From positions 1-46,549 of the IMG/VR virus record IMGVR_UViG_3300050016_000026: DNA of 46,549 nucleotides; one strand, 5' to 3'. The notes beneath the pieces were generated by a model, which was given only the letters and a program-made list of their open reading frames with translations, had not been told where the DNA came from and did no database searches. Below, one piece after another: positions 15,825 through 22,304 of the stretch. Source of the DNA: a virus. The translations under genes were made by a program, and so were the position numbers. The first letter of the stretch is position 1. Each line of letters begins with the position of its first letter.

Positions 15825-16278
15825 CTAAGGCTTCTAGACTAGGCGTCGGCGTCTTGAACACTTCGTCAATGAACCTGGCGAAAGCGTCGGCGCTGTCCTC
15901 ACGATGCCCTTGGGGCACCTCAGTGTGAGTGTCGCGCGTCCCTTCGACGTGCGTGGCAGCCTCGACGTCGCTGACAGTCTTCTCGGCCTTCTCTTGCCCG
16001 TCACGCTTGCCGGTGATGGCCTTCTCCAACTTGTCCGACTGAGCATCACCGATGCCGCGGGTGAAGAAACCAGGGCGCTTGCCCATAGTCTTTTCAACCT
16101 TGTCATCTAAGGCTTCTAGACCAGCACTGATGCCGGCGCCAATAGAGGCCGTAAACAGAAGTGACGACATATGGAGGTCACCGTCTCCTTTGATCCAAAG
16201 ATTGGTGGCCTTGATGGCGCCATCAAGGATGGCAAGCTCCATCGCCCTGGCGACTTTGGTCATCAATGAGTTATCCAT
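15754..16278 (-). CDS. Hypothetical protein with an internal repeat
   Basis: 174 residues from the ATG at 16278, preceded by AAGGAG. A hydrophobic stretch at about 38-53 (Leu/Ile/Ala/Gly) could touch a membrane. A 16-residue motif, LEALDD-x-VEKTMGKRP, occurs at 54-69 and again at 148-163, encoded by 46-bp repeats. The middle is highly charged and probably disordered. No family recognised. Its end overlaps the primase gene by 71 nt. Confidence 0.6.
   Translation of the reverse strand: MDNSLMTKVARAMELAILDGAIKATNLWIKGDGDLHMSSLLFTASIGAGISAGLEALDDKVEKTMGKRPGFFTRGIGDAQSDKLEKAITGKRDGQEKAEKTVSDVEAATHVEGTRDTHTEVPQGHREDSADAFARFIDEVFKTPTPSLEALDDMVEKTMGKRPYRSNVERGLGT
15794..15839. repeat. 46-bp direct repeat, copy 1
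   Basis: Matches 16076-16121 with one mismatch (A15818 versus T16100). The copies are 282 nt apart, a multiple of three, so they encode the same peptide in the 174-residue gene. This copy also contains the annotated ATG of the primase gene. Confidence 0.9.
16076..16121. repeat. 46-bp direct repeat, copy 2
   Basis: The upstream partner (in early-strand direction) of the repeat at 15794-15839, encoding the first copy of the peptide motif in the 174-residue protein. Confidence 0.9.
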
Positions 16279-16279
16279 T

Positions 16280-16675
16280 TTACACTCCTTCGTTGATAGG
16301 GATAGAAATCCCGGCGACCTTGCGGGCGTGAACCCGCGCGATGGCGTCGGAACGCACTTCACTCGGCAACCACTCACCCGAGCGCATGCGGCGCATGGCG
16401 CGCCCATAGGCATAGGGGTCGGAGTTGTCCGACTGACCATGTAACTGCGCCGCCTGGTGCAGAATGTCAACCTTCTTGCTGTAGTCAGGTCGCGGCGATG
16501 GATTGAACAGCGTAGGGTCAGGAATTTTGTCGATGGTTTCCTTCCATCGTTGCTGCAATAGCTCGAGCAGCGGCGGATGCTTGTAGAGCCGCGCCTCCTC
16601 CTCGCGCGCTGCAATACGTGCAGCCAGGCGCTGCGCCTTGCTGGTGGCCTTGCGTACTTTCTTGCCCTCGGTCAT
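16280..16675 (-). CDS. Hypothetical basic helical protein
   Basis: 131 residues. The ATG at 16675 overlaps the stop of the previous gene (ATGA), which decides it over an in-frame ATG 33 nt upstream lacking a ribosome site. The N-terminal 40 residues are Lys/Arg/Ala/Glu-rich and helical, the middle is Pro-rich, and the C-terminus is Arg-rich. This suggests RNA/DNA or protein contact. No family recognised. Confidence 0.65.
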   Translation of the reverse strand: MTEGKKVRKATSKAQRLAARIAAREEEARLYKHPPLLELLQQRWKETIDKIPDPTLFNPSPRPDYSKKVDILHQAAQLHGQSDNSDPYAYGRAMRRMRSGEWLPSEVRSDAIARVHARKVAGISIPINEGV

Positions 16676-16941
16676 ATGGTCCACTCCACTAAACTTTTTA
16701 TCAGCCATTCATAGATGGCTGGGTGATGCTGTTCCAAACGCCCAATATCACGACTATGGTTAGTGCGCTCCCCATTCCACCCAAACCAGTATGACCGCTT
16801 GGGTAATTCTCCTCCAAAGATGTATAGATGTATGCTGCGCCATTCGGGCGATACGTACGTGTAACGAATAGCAACCTCAAAACCAGCCACTGGGTAGAGT
16901 GCCCCAGTCCTGTATCGCTCGTCTTCCTTGATGCGCCTCAT
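16672..16941 (-). CDS. Small hypothetical protein
   Basis: 89 residues, rich in aromatic residues (Trp, Tyr, Phe) and predicted beta strands at 16-60. It is coupled on both sides by ATGA overlaps. No motif recognised. Confidence 0.65.
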   Translation of the reverse strand: MRRIKEDERYRTGALYPVAGFEVAIRYTYVSPEWRSIHLYIFGGELPKRSYWFGWNGERTNHSRDIGRLEQHHPAIYEWLIKSLVEWTI

Positions 16942-17378
16942 ATGCGGCCAGCTTTCATCGCTGCGTACTTGCCTGACAGGTCCGTTCCGCCCTTGGTGAA
17001 ATCGGTGCTGATGTAGGCGCGAGCCTTGTTGAACAGGTCGGTGGTGTCAGCATCCGATAGCTGCAGGCGCGCCGCAATCTGATAGAGGAATGAGCGATAC
17101 GCCGACAGCGTACAGATGTTGCGGGCGTCCACAGTCTTGCCCTCGCGATTGGTGTAGGCGCTGCGGATCACCTCGTCGGGGGTGACAATCGCTGAGGGGC
17201 CGAACGATGGCCGGCCCTTCTTGCTGCCCAGGATTGCCAGCAGCAGACAGCCCTGCCAGGTGCTGCGGCCCCCGGTTAACAGGATGGCACGCCCCCACCA
17301 TTTCTCGTCTATGTCCATGAATTTGCTGGGGACCATCAGAGGGGGTGGGGGCGCCATGTCAGGCTTTTCGGCTGTCAT
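16938..17378 (-). CDS. Hypothetical early protein
   Basis: 146 residues. A Pro-rich N-terminus is followed by a hydrophobic helix (about 38-52) and a C-terminal helical region with DADTTDLFNKARAYI-type spacing. AAGGG precedes the ATG. No catalytic motif seen. The 31-nt gap upstream holds a short palindrome (CACTTG/CAAGTG). Confidence 0.65.
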   Translation of the reverse strand: MTAEKPDMAPPPPLMVPSKFMDIDEKWWGRAILLTGGRSTWQGCLLLAILGSKKGRPSFGPSAIVTPDEVIRSAYTNREGKTVDARNICTLSAYRSFLYQIAARLQLSDADTTDLFNKARAYISTDFTKGGTDLSGKYAAMKAGRI

Positions 17379-17409
17379 GACGCCCTTGTTTCACGCTTCT
17401 TAACACTTG

Positions 17410-17841
17410 TCAAGTGGCTGTGAGGGTTCGCCGCTGATTTTTGAAACGGTCGCGAGGCGCCTTGGGTGTCCCTTTCGCCCGCTGTTCCTCACGATAGCCG
17501 GCCGCATTCAAGTTGATCTTGTCCTTGCGTGCGCGTGATGCCGGCTTGGCTTTAGGAATGATTTTGATCAGGCTGAAAGTAGCGGTGAAAGTTTCTGCAG
17601 ATTTAGCGTTATCATCGAACGCGATGAAATGCTTGACCGCTTCCAGTGGTGTAGCCCAAAAATATCGAAGGTCATCGCGGGTGTAGGCAATCTGATCCTC
17701 ATAGACCCTAATGTAGTTGTGATCAGACAAACCCAACTCTCGCTTAATGCCGGTAGCACCCCAACAATGCGCCCGGTTGTGACACACGCTTTCGAGCGCA
17801 TCCTTCTTAGTGAACGTGAACTTCTTAAAGACAGCTTTCAT
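17410..17841 (-). CDS. Hypothetical early protein with basic C-terminus
   Basis: 143 residues with AAGGAG before the ATG and ATGA coupling to the upstream gene. The N-terminal 95 residues are mixed alpha/beta, with Cys and His at CHNRAHC (about 20-26) that might bind metal. The C-terminal 40 residues are Lys/Arg-rich and probably bind nucleic acid. No family recognised. Confidence 0.65.
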   Translation of the reverse strand: MKAVFKKFTFTKKDALESVCHNRAHCWGATGIKRELGLSDHNYIRVYEDQIAYTRDDLRYFWATPLEAVKHFIAFDDNAKSAETFTATFSLIKIIPKAKPASRARKDKINLNAAGYREEQRAKGTPKAPRDRFKNQRRTLTAT

Positions 17842-18323
17842 TTCCTAACTCCTTTTCCTAATTTCTGGTGTTCCCGCTTAGTCTTGAAGTGATCGCGAGC
17901 GGTCGCGACAAATTCTTTAAGTTCAGCATTAGACATGCGCTTGACGTAGGACATCAAGCTAGTCAGCAGGCGCTGACGCGCCAAACCCTCTTTATCTGTG
18001 GGTTCGAGTTCAGCGCCGCGCGGCACTGAACTCACTTCTTTATGTCCATGATCCCTATCGCGGACCTCGGTCAACGTAGTGACACCGGTCGCAATGCGGA
18101 TCAATTCGTCCGCACGGGATTGGCCTAGGTCAAATTTTTCTCGTGCGAAGTCTTCCCAGGTCGGGCGCGACCGTTGCGGCAACGCCATGACAAGCGTCTT
18201 GCACTCTGCCAATTCGAGGCCGGCCGAAACATAGAACTGCTCGGCCTTGTCGGCATATTGCGCCGCTCTGCCCAAAGTTACATTGATACGGTCCACCAAT
18301 GTATCTAGCTTATTCACTGGCAT
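17838..18323 (-). CDS. Hypothetical helical protein, possible DNA-binding
   Basis: 161 residues, strong AAGGAG leader. The segment WEDFAREKFDLGQSRADELI (about 56-75) is shaped like a helix-turn-helix seen in DUF3102-like and KorB/ParB-neighbour proteins. The rest is a charged coiled helix ending in Lys/Arg. It may be an early regulator or replication accessory. The call is based on pattern only. Confidence 0.6.
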   Translation of the reverse strand: MPVNKLDTLVDRINVTLGRAAQYADKAEQFYVSAGLELAECKTLVMALPQRSRPTWEDFAREKFDLGQSRADELIRIATGVTTLTEVRDRDHGHKEVSSVPRGAELEPTDKEGLARQRLLTSLMSYVKRMSNAELKEFVATARDHFKTKREHQKLGKGVRK

Positions 18324-18326
18324 GAG

Positions 18327-18527
18327 TTACTCCTTCACTCTTTTCCTATCTCTTTCGATTTTGGCTGTCAATAGGGCGGCGGCAGTACCATGATCAGGAG
18401 CCAAAATTTTTGGCGTCAGGCTGCGCCAATTCTCCCACCCCAAATTTTCGGAACCTGGGGGACGTTGCAGAAATTTAGGAATGTCAGGACACTCTGCCAT
18501 CACGTAGCCTTTATCCGAGCAGCGCAT
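18327..18527 (-). CDS. Small hypothetical protein
   Basis: 66 residues from ATG 18527; a TTG at 18536 is an alternative. Neither has a good ribosome site, and the sequence starts 22 nt after the previous gene's stop. The N-terminus has MRCSDKGYV and the C-terminus is helical and basic. Coding is supported by its tight fit between neighbours. No family recognised. Confidence 0.5.
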   Translation of the reverse strand: MRCSDKGYVMAECPDIPKFLQRPPGSENLGWENWRSLTPKILAPDHGTAAALLTAKIERDRKRVKE

Positions 18528-18548
18528 GAAGCGCAAGCCCGGCCGGAA

Positions 18549-18878
18549 TTAGACTTCCAGAATTGCGCCACGCGAGACCGCGAACACCTCGTTTCGCAAG
18601 CGTTGCATAGCATCAAATCTGTCATCGCGTCGGGCCTGATAATGGAAAGCCGACAAGCCTGTGTCTGCTTCCTTAAGGCCGGTATTGCAGTTTGGATAAG
18701 AGCGGCCGGCGCGCTCCCCTGTCAGATACCGGGCAGGCGCGCGACAATCCATTGTGCGGTCTACCTTGTACCCTAAGACTTTGAAGCGCGCACCAAATTC
18801 CGCGACGCTTAGCAATTCGTACCCAAGCGATTTGCGATAAGCAATTTCTGTGGCTAGCAACTTGCTGTCGATATTCAT
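18549..18878 (-). CDS. Hypothetical early protein
   Basis: 109 residues from the ATG at 18878, which overlaps the stop of the upstream gene (ATGA) and has GAGGGG upstream. A longer frame lies in the upstream gene. N-terminal helix with IAYRKSLGYELLSVAEFGAR, then a basic region with YLTGERAGRSYP. No family recognised. Confidence 0.65.
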   Translation of the reverse strand: MNIDSKLLATEIAYRKSLGYELLSVAEFGARFKVLGYKVDRTMDCRAPARYLTGERAGRSYPNCNTGLKEADTGLSAFHYQARRDDRFDAMQRLRNEVFAVSRGAILEV

Positions 18879-19432
18879 ATGCGTTCCCCTCGAACGTGTG
18901 CCACCTCGGTGGCGCCATTCTCCTGCAGCTTGTGCCAGGTAGCATCGAACAGCCCCGCAGCAGTAGCGTAGACTTCTAGCTGCGTTGCCTGCCACGATCC
19001 TAAGGCGCCGTGTTCCCTGATGTCGCATGAAACTTTCCAGCGGCCTGTCGAATGAGCGCGATAGTGCTGTTCCCATTCCGCCCGTGACAGGGGGTACGCT
19101 ACCGAACCCGGAAACGCATGCCCACGATCGATCGAAGCTAACTCTTCGAAGGAATAGTTAGGCGTAGGGTCTTCCGGGGTTTCGGGTGAGAACTTGCTAA
19201 GTTCCTGCGTGGCAGTGAACAGGGTCGCAAGCGCGCTTGCCTGTTCAACGTAGTCGCAAGCATGGCGAACATCCCGCAGACGCATATTCAGGCGCCACGC
19301 ACGATCGCTTGCCGCATGTGCGATCGCTGTCAGACGTTCGAACAATCGAACGCCACGATCGTAGTCGGTATCACGGGGCGCCCCGAGTGCTGCGCCATAG
19401 TTGAAACCGACTTTCTTTGGGTCTTGCGTCAT
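18875..19432 (-). CDS. Hypothetical early protein
   Basis: 185 residues, with AAAGGA before the ATG. Largely helical N-terminal half (about 25-80). A Trp-rich C-terminal half contains WEQHYRAHSTGRW near 125, and HTSPGR-like motifs are absent. No family recognised. The gene lies in the stretch with clustered CGATCG sites. Confidence 0.65.
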   Translation of the reverse strand: MTQDPKKVGFNYGAALGAPRDTDYDRGVRLFERLTAIAHAASDRAWRLNMRLRDVRHACDYVEQASALATLFTATQELSKFSPETPEDPTPNYSFEELASIDRGHAFPGSVAYPLSRAEWEQHYRAHSTGRWKVSCDIREHGALGSWQATQLEVYATAAGLFDATWHKLQENGATEVAHVRGERI

Positions 19433-19488
19433 TTTGCATTCCTTTCCTGTTTTCCGAACTCATTAGGAGGCGCTAACGCTCGATTTGA

Positions 19489-19526
19489 GAGGGGCTTGGC
19501 TAGGTAGGTCACCCATCAAGCCCCTC
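19489..19526. other. GC-rich intergenic hairpin
   Basis: Perfect 10-bp inverted repeat GAGGGGCTTG / CAAGCCCCTC with an 18-nt loop, starting 5 nt after the stop of the 107-residue gene. No U-tract follows. It occupies much of the 99-nt gap. Confidence 0.6.
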
Positions 19527-19531
19527 GCTTT

Positions 19532-19855
19532 TCAAGCCTCGATCAATTCCACCTCACCCGTCGCATAGACGACATACGCCGCCTTTTGCTTCATGGCATG
19601 GCACACAAGCGAACGCGCAATTTCAAAAATGGTTTCGCGTGAGTGTTCGGGGTCGCAAGCGAACGTGTAGGTGTAGACCGTTTCGCAAACTGGGTGCGCC
19701 GGGTCGCTAGGGTCAATCCACCAGCCTGTTGCTTCAGTAACAGTTGCGCCCCCGAACTCGGCAACGATCGTACACACAAGCGCAGCACGCGCCTTGTCAG
19801 TCCGGGTATCGCCCCGCGAAAACTTAGGGGCGATTATCTTAGCTTCGCGTAACAT
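19532..19855 (-). CDS. Hypothetical early protein
   Basis: 107 residues from ATG 19855, preceded by the leader AAGAGGTGCAAC. A longer frame has no support. The sequence alternates strands and helices and contains TGWWIDPSDPAHP and a YTYTFACD strand, so it looks like a small globular alpha/beta protein. No family recognised. Overlapped by the 57-residue gene upstream. Confidence 0.65.
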   Translation of the reverse strand: MLREAKIIAPKFSRGDTRTDKARAALVCTIVAEFGGATVTEATGWWIDPSDPAHPVCETVYTYTFACDPEHSRETIFEIARSLVCHAMKQKAAYVVYATGEVELIEA

Positions 19856-20012
19856 GTTGCACCTCTTTGTTGACGTTATCCGACCATGTGCCGCCGTGAG
19901 AGATTGGCACACAATCGCCTTGCTGATCAAGCGCACGGCGCTCTACCATGCGACGTTCGACGCCACGATATGCGGCGCCGATGACACGCTCTAACTCGTC
20001 CCTCGGGTTCAC
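19839..20012 (-). CDS. Small hypothetical protein with GTG start
   Basis: 57 residues. The GTG at 20012 follows AGAGGTGCAATC and overlaps the TGA of the upstream gene (GTGA). It reads through to a TAA 17 nt inside the next gene. The same leader sequence precedes the next upstream gene, which supports this start. Charged, Arg-rich helix (about 5-28). No family recognised. Confidence 0.55.
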   Translation of the reverse strand: MNPRDELERVIGAAYRGVERRMVERRALDQQGDCVPISHGGTWSDNVNKEVQHVTRS

Positions 20013-20212
20013 GATTGCACCTCTTTCTTAGTTGTCGCCACGCGCACATTGCGGACTATGCGATAGGTGTCGACAACCCCGTAACGATCGCGCTGTTCTA
20101 CCTGCACCCTGCGAACCCCATAGAAGAAACGCGGGTTCGAGTGCGCTGTTTCGAACCGGGCCCGCTTGTAAGCCCCGCCATATGTTTTGAAAATCTGTTT
20201 CAGGACTAGCAC
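20009..20212 (-). CDS. Small basic hypothetical protein with GTG start
   Basis: 67 residues from GTG 20212, chosen because it has the same AGAGGTGCAATC-GTG leader as its neighbour; the in-frame ATG 36 nt upstream has no ribosome site. Arg/Val-rich, predicted beta-rich C-terminus with RDRYGVVDTYRIVRNVRV-like alternation. No family recognised. Confidence 0.55.
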   Translation of the reverse strand: MLVLKQIFKTYGGAYKRARFETAHSNPRFFYGVRRVQVEQRDRYGVVDTYRIVRNVRVATTKKEVQS

Positions 20213-20249
20213 GATTGCACCTCTCAAGCGAAAAAGTCTAGTTGTCATT

Positions 20250-20275
20250 CCAACGGGCTCACCCCAGCCCGTTGG
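20250..20275. other. GC-rich intergenic hairpin
   Basis: Perfect 10-bp inverted repeat CCAACGGGCT / AGCCCGTTGG with a 6-nt loop, 8 nt after the stop of the upstream gene. On the early strand a T5 run occurs about 13 nt beyond the stem, so it is the most terminator-like of the series, but still atypical. Confidence 0.6.
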
Positions 20276-20283
20276 CAGGAAAA

Positions 20284-20646
20284 CTAGTCTAGACTACTGC
20301 CGACGCTCACGGTGAGCCCGGCGATGCATGCATGGTGCACTAGGACATCACGGAATGCTCGAGCCCCAGCCTCTTTAGTCCCAATGGATTGCGTAGGATG
20401 TTGCGAGGGGTTCCATATGTGCCAGCCACCATTCCAGCCTTTCGAACCGTGTTCGCGACCGTGCGGAATAGCCTTAAGCCACCTAACGAATGGGTGAGTA
20501 GCGGGGCGCAATTCTACCCATGCGAACCCGCAATCAAAGCCCCTTGCCGTTTCGGCGCCAAGCTTTGCATCGTGGGCATTTGCGGCCGCCTTTGCCGCCG
20601 ACAATGCCTCTTCATAGGCTAACTCAAAATCATCTGTATTCTTCAT
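20284..20646 (-). CDS. Hypothetical early protein
   Basis: 120 residues from ATG 20646, 7 nt after AAGGAG; an ATG six bases upstream abuts the ribosome site and is unlikely. Acidic N-terminal helix, then a Trp/Gly/His-rich region (HGREHGSKGWNGGWHIWNP) and a C-terminal helix. No family recognised. Ends in TAG. Confidence 0.65.
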   Translation of the reverse strand: MKNTDDFELAYEEALSAAKAAANAHDAKLGAETARGFDCGFAWVELRPATHPFVRWLKAIPHGREHGSKGWNGGWHIWNPSQHPTQSIGTKEAGARAFRDVLVHHACIAGLTVSVGSSLD

Positions 20647-20674
20647 GGTCATTCTCCTTTGCTGACATTCCGTT

Positions 20675-20699
20675 CTAGTTGCGATTGCCTCGCAACTAG
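20675..20699. promoter_or_regulatory. Palindrome CTAGTTGCGA-N5-TCGCAACTAG, site A
   Basis: Perfect 10-bp inverted repeat with a 5-nt loop in the gap between the first two early genes. The same arms and spacing occur at 21200-21224, and a half-conserved copy lies at 21525-21545. It could be an operator for a DNA-binding protein, or a hairpin of the same type as other early gaps. Confidence 0.6.
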
Positions 20700-20725
20700 C
20701 ACCAGTTGCGGTCACTCGCTTGCGT

Positions 20726-21040
20726 CTATTGCCGATTGACTTCGTGAATAGGGCCGAAAACCTCATAGCAAGAGTACGGCGCGGCCCGGTCGAGGCGCTG
20801 GCGTGCCGCTGCAATGTGTGCCTCGCGGGCGCTTGCGTGGCGGCTCATAACTTGACCGTCTTCGTTGCGAACTTCAAACATCGGTCTAATTCCTGATTGG
20901 TGCTTGCGGTATTGCTCAAGTGCCCATTGATCAAATTCGTCCGCTGTCCTGATCAACGGTTGCTCGACTATAGGGATTGCCTCGCCACGCTCTATCGCTT
21001 CACTGACGTGATAGCGTAAACGTTCCAGAAGCCTGTTCAC
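20726..21040 (-). CDS. First early gene: hypothetical helical protein
   Basis: 104 residues from GTG 21040, 8 nt after AAGGAG; ATG 21046 and GTG 21049 are in frame but sit too close to the ribosome site. The layout matches that of the next gene, where AAGGAG-AATGACC precedes ATG. Charged helical protein with a basic middle (SRHASAREAHIAAARQR). It is the first gene transcribed leftward from the control region, a place often used for host take-over proteins. No family recognised. Ends in TAG. Confidence 0.6.
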   Translation of the reverse strand: MNRLLERLRYHVSEAIERGEAIPIVEQPLIRTADEFDQWALEQYRKHQSGIRPMFEVRNEDGQVMSRHASAREAHIAAARQRLDRAAPYSCYEVFGPIHEVNRQ

Positions 21041-21114
21041 GGTCATCACTCCTTCACGGCGGGATTGCCGATATCGAATAGACGCTTTTTCTAGTCATTA
21101 TGCAAGCGAAAAAG

Positions 21115-21143
21115 TATTTACTCGTTTGTTCCTTGTTTGTTCA
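21115..21143 (-). promoter_or_regulatory. Candidate early promoter (weak)
   Basis: On the - strand TGAACA (21143-21138) and TAAATA (21120-21115) are 17 nt apart, with 4/6 and 3/6 matches to the sigma70 boxes. Transcription would start about 60-70 nt before the first early gene. The match is weak; placement upstream of the early strand is the main support. Confidence 0.3.
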
Positions 21144-21159
21144 CGGTCACTGACGTATG

Positions 21160-21429
21160 CTCGTACATAGCTAAGACATTGATAGTGCAATGCTTTCAGC
21201 TAGTTGCGAACCATTCGCAACTAGGATTAGGTTGAAACACCGTTTAATTGCAACCTATGCGCTAAGACATGTACGAGCGTGCAATCCGTGTTTAAAGCAC
21301 GAATATCGTATCAATTCAATAGCTTGCACATACTCGTACATGTCTCGTACATGTATCGGACATGTCCAAAGGACTAGCTGGGACTGCTCGTACACCACCG
21401 TCACCCCCTGAAGGGGACGGTTGTACGAG
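21160..21429. repeat. Six copies of CTCGTACA / TGTACGAG
   Basis: Forward copies at 21160-21167, 21333-21340, 21344-21351 and 21387-21394; reverse copies at 21270-21277 and 21422-21429. The last forward/reverse pair flanks a strong inner dyad (CCGTC-A-CCCC / GGGGACGG), giving a composite inverted repeat at 21387-21429. Repeated short sites of this density suggest binding sites for a regulator or an initiator. Confidence 0.8.
21200..21224. promoter_or_regulatory. Palindrome CTAGTTGCGA-N5-TCGCAACTAG, site B
   Basis: Arms identical to site A at 20675 with the same 5-nt spacing but a different loop. It lies upstream of the candidate early promoter. The right half with flanks (CATTCGCAACTAGG) recurs at 21533-21546. 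Confidence 0.65.
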
Positions 21430-21684
21430 TATCCCAAGCCCCTCGTAGCATATCCCCATAAATTCGGCCGACCCGAAAACCGTCGTCGCTAAGCGCATAA
21501 AATGATCAGATCGAACAAAGGATATTGCGACGCATTCGCAACTAGGGATCAAAGCATGCTATCGTCAGACTCCACCCTACCCCCAATTTCACGCGCCCAC
21601 CACGAATTTCAACCGCCCTCTGTCCCGCGCGCTAAAAATTTTGGAATTTTTGAAAATGGCGGATTTCCGCGGTTTCTGGAAAAC

Positions 21685-21713
21685 TTGACATTTGGGACCC
21701 AATATGCCAATAT
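21685..21713 (+). promoter_or_regulatory. Late promoter for the terminase genes
   Basis: TTGACA (21685-21690), 17-nt spacer, CAATAT (21708-21713). The -35 box is perfect and the -10 box differs at one base from the TAATAT of the tail-fibre promoter. Initiation would fall close to 21720, which is the A of the terminase ATG, so the transcript may be leaderless. Confidence 0.6.
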
Positions 21714-21719
21714 CCTGGT

Positions 21720-22304
21720 ATGGAAACCCGAGAGCCGACCGTAACCCTCCCCGACCACGCCGAACTGGGTCCCGCGATGCGTGCCCTCCCGACCGAGCGG
21801 ATGCGTCTCTTCGTCGTCGCCATGCACGAGCATGCCGCCGCGGGGCACGGCTCACAACTGCGTGCCGCGGAGGCCGCCGGCTACAGTGGCAACAAAGCGA
21901 ACCTCGCTCACCAGGGCCATATGCTGGCACACGACGAGCGCATCCAGAAAGCCATCCTCGAGGAAGGGCAGCGTCGGATGGGTGCCTTCCTCCCGCTGGC
22001 GACGAGCATCGTCGGTCAACTCCTTCTCGGTGGCAAAGATACCATCAAGCTGCGAGCGGCCGCGATGATCATGGACCGCACCGGCATCATCGCGAAGACC
22101 GAACACAAGGTCACCGTCACCCACCAGCTAACCGAAGACGAGACTGTTGCCCGCATCATGTACCTGGCTAAGTCCATGAACATGGACCCGAAGCTTCTGC
22201 TCGGCCAGGCTGGGGTGTCACCAAACGCTGAAACTCCCTCCACAGTGATGCAGGCTGCCCTTGAGCCGATTGATGACGCCGAGTTCGAGGAGGACTTTTC
22301 ATGA
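21720..22304 (+). CDS. Terminase small subunit
   Basis: 194 residues. Residues 20-65 match the N-terminal DNA-binding helix-turn-helix of phage small terminases, including RLFVVAMHEH and AAEAAGYSGNKAN. A central oligomerisation helix and an acidic C-terminus (FEEDFS) for contact with the large subunit follow. It recognises phage DNA and starts packaging. No Shine-Dalgarno precedes the ATG, which is about +1 of the promoter at 21685. It is coupled to the next gene by ATGA. Confidence 0.82.
   Translation: METREPTVTLPDHAELGPAMRALPTERMRLFVVAMHEHAAAGHGSQLRAAEAAGYSGNKANLAHQGHMLAHDERIQKAILEEGQRRMGAFLPLATSIVGQLLLGGKDTIKLRAAAMIMDRTGIIAKTEHKVTVTHQLTEDETVARIMYLAKSMNMDPKLLLGQAGVSPNAETPSTVMQAALEPIDDAEFEEDFS

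Larger units (their letters stand above)
21047..21719. promoter_or_regulatory. Divergent control region between early and late genes
   Basis: About 670 nt without a supported gene and visibly richer in A/T and in repeats than the genes around it. It holds six copies of CTCGTACA/TGTACGAG (21160-21429), the palindrome at 21200, a related half site at 21525-21545, repeats of GCTAAGACAT (21170 and 21261), direct TTTGTTC repeats (21124-21142) and promoter-like boxes for both directions. It may also contain the replication origin. No tRNA seen. Confidence 0.7.

Noticed and set aside
18345-18372. TTGACA-N17-TAGGAA upstream of the 161-residue gene
   Set aside because: The -10 match is poor and the site lies in the preceding gene's end within a tight operon; too weak to list as a promoter.
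21047-21719. tRNA or suppressor tRNA in the intergenic regions
   Set aside because: No cloverleaf-like set of arms or T-loop sequence could be found in this region or in the gaps at 11088 and 28520.
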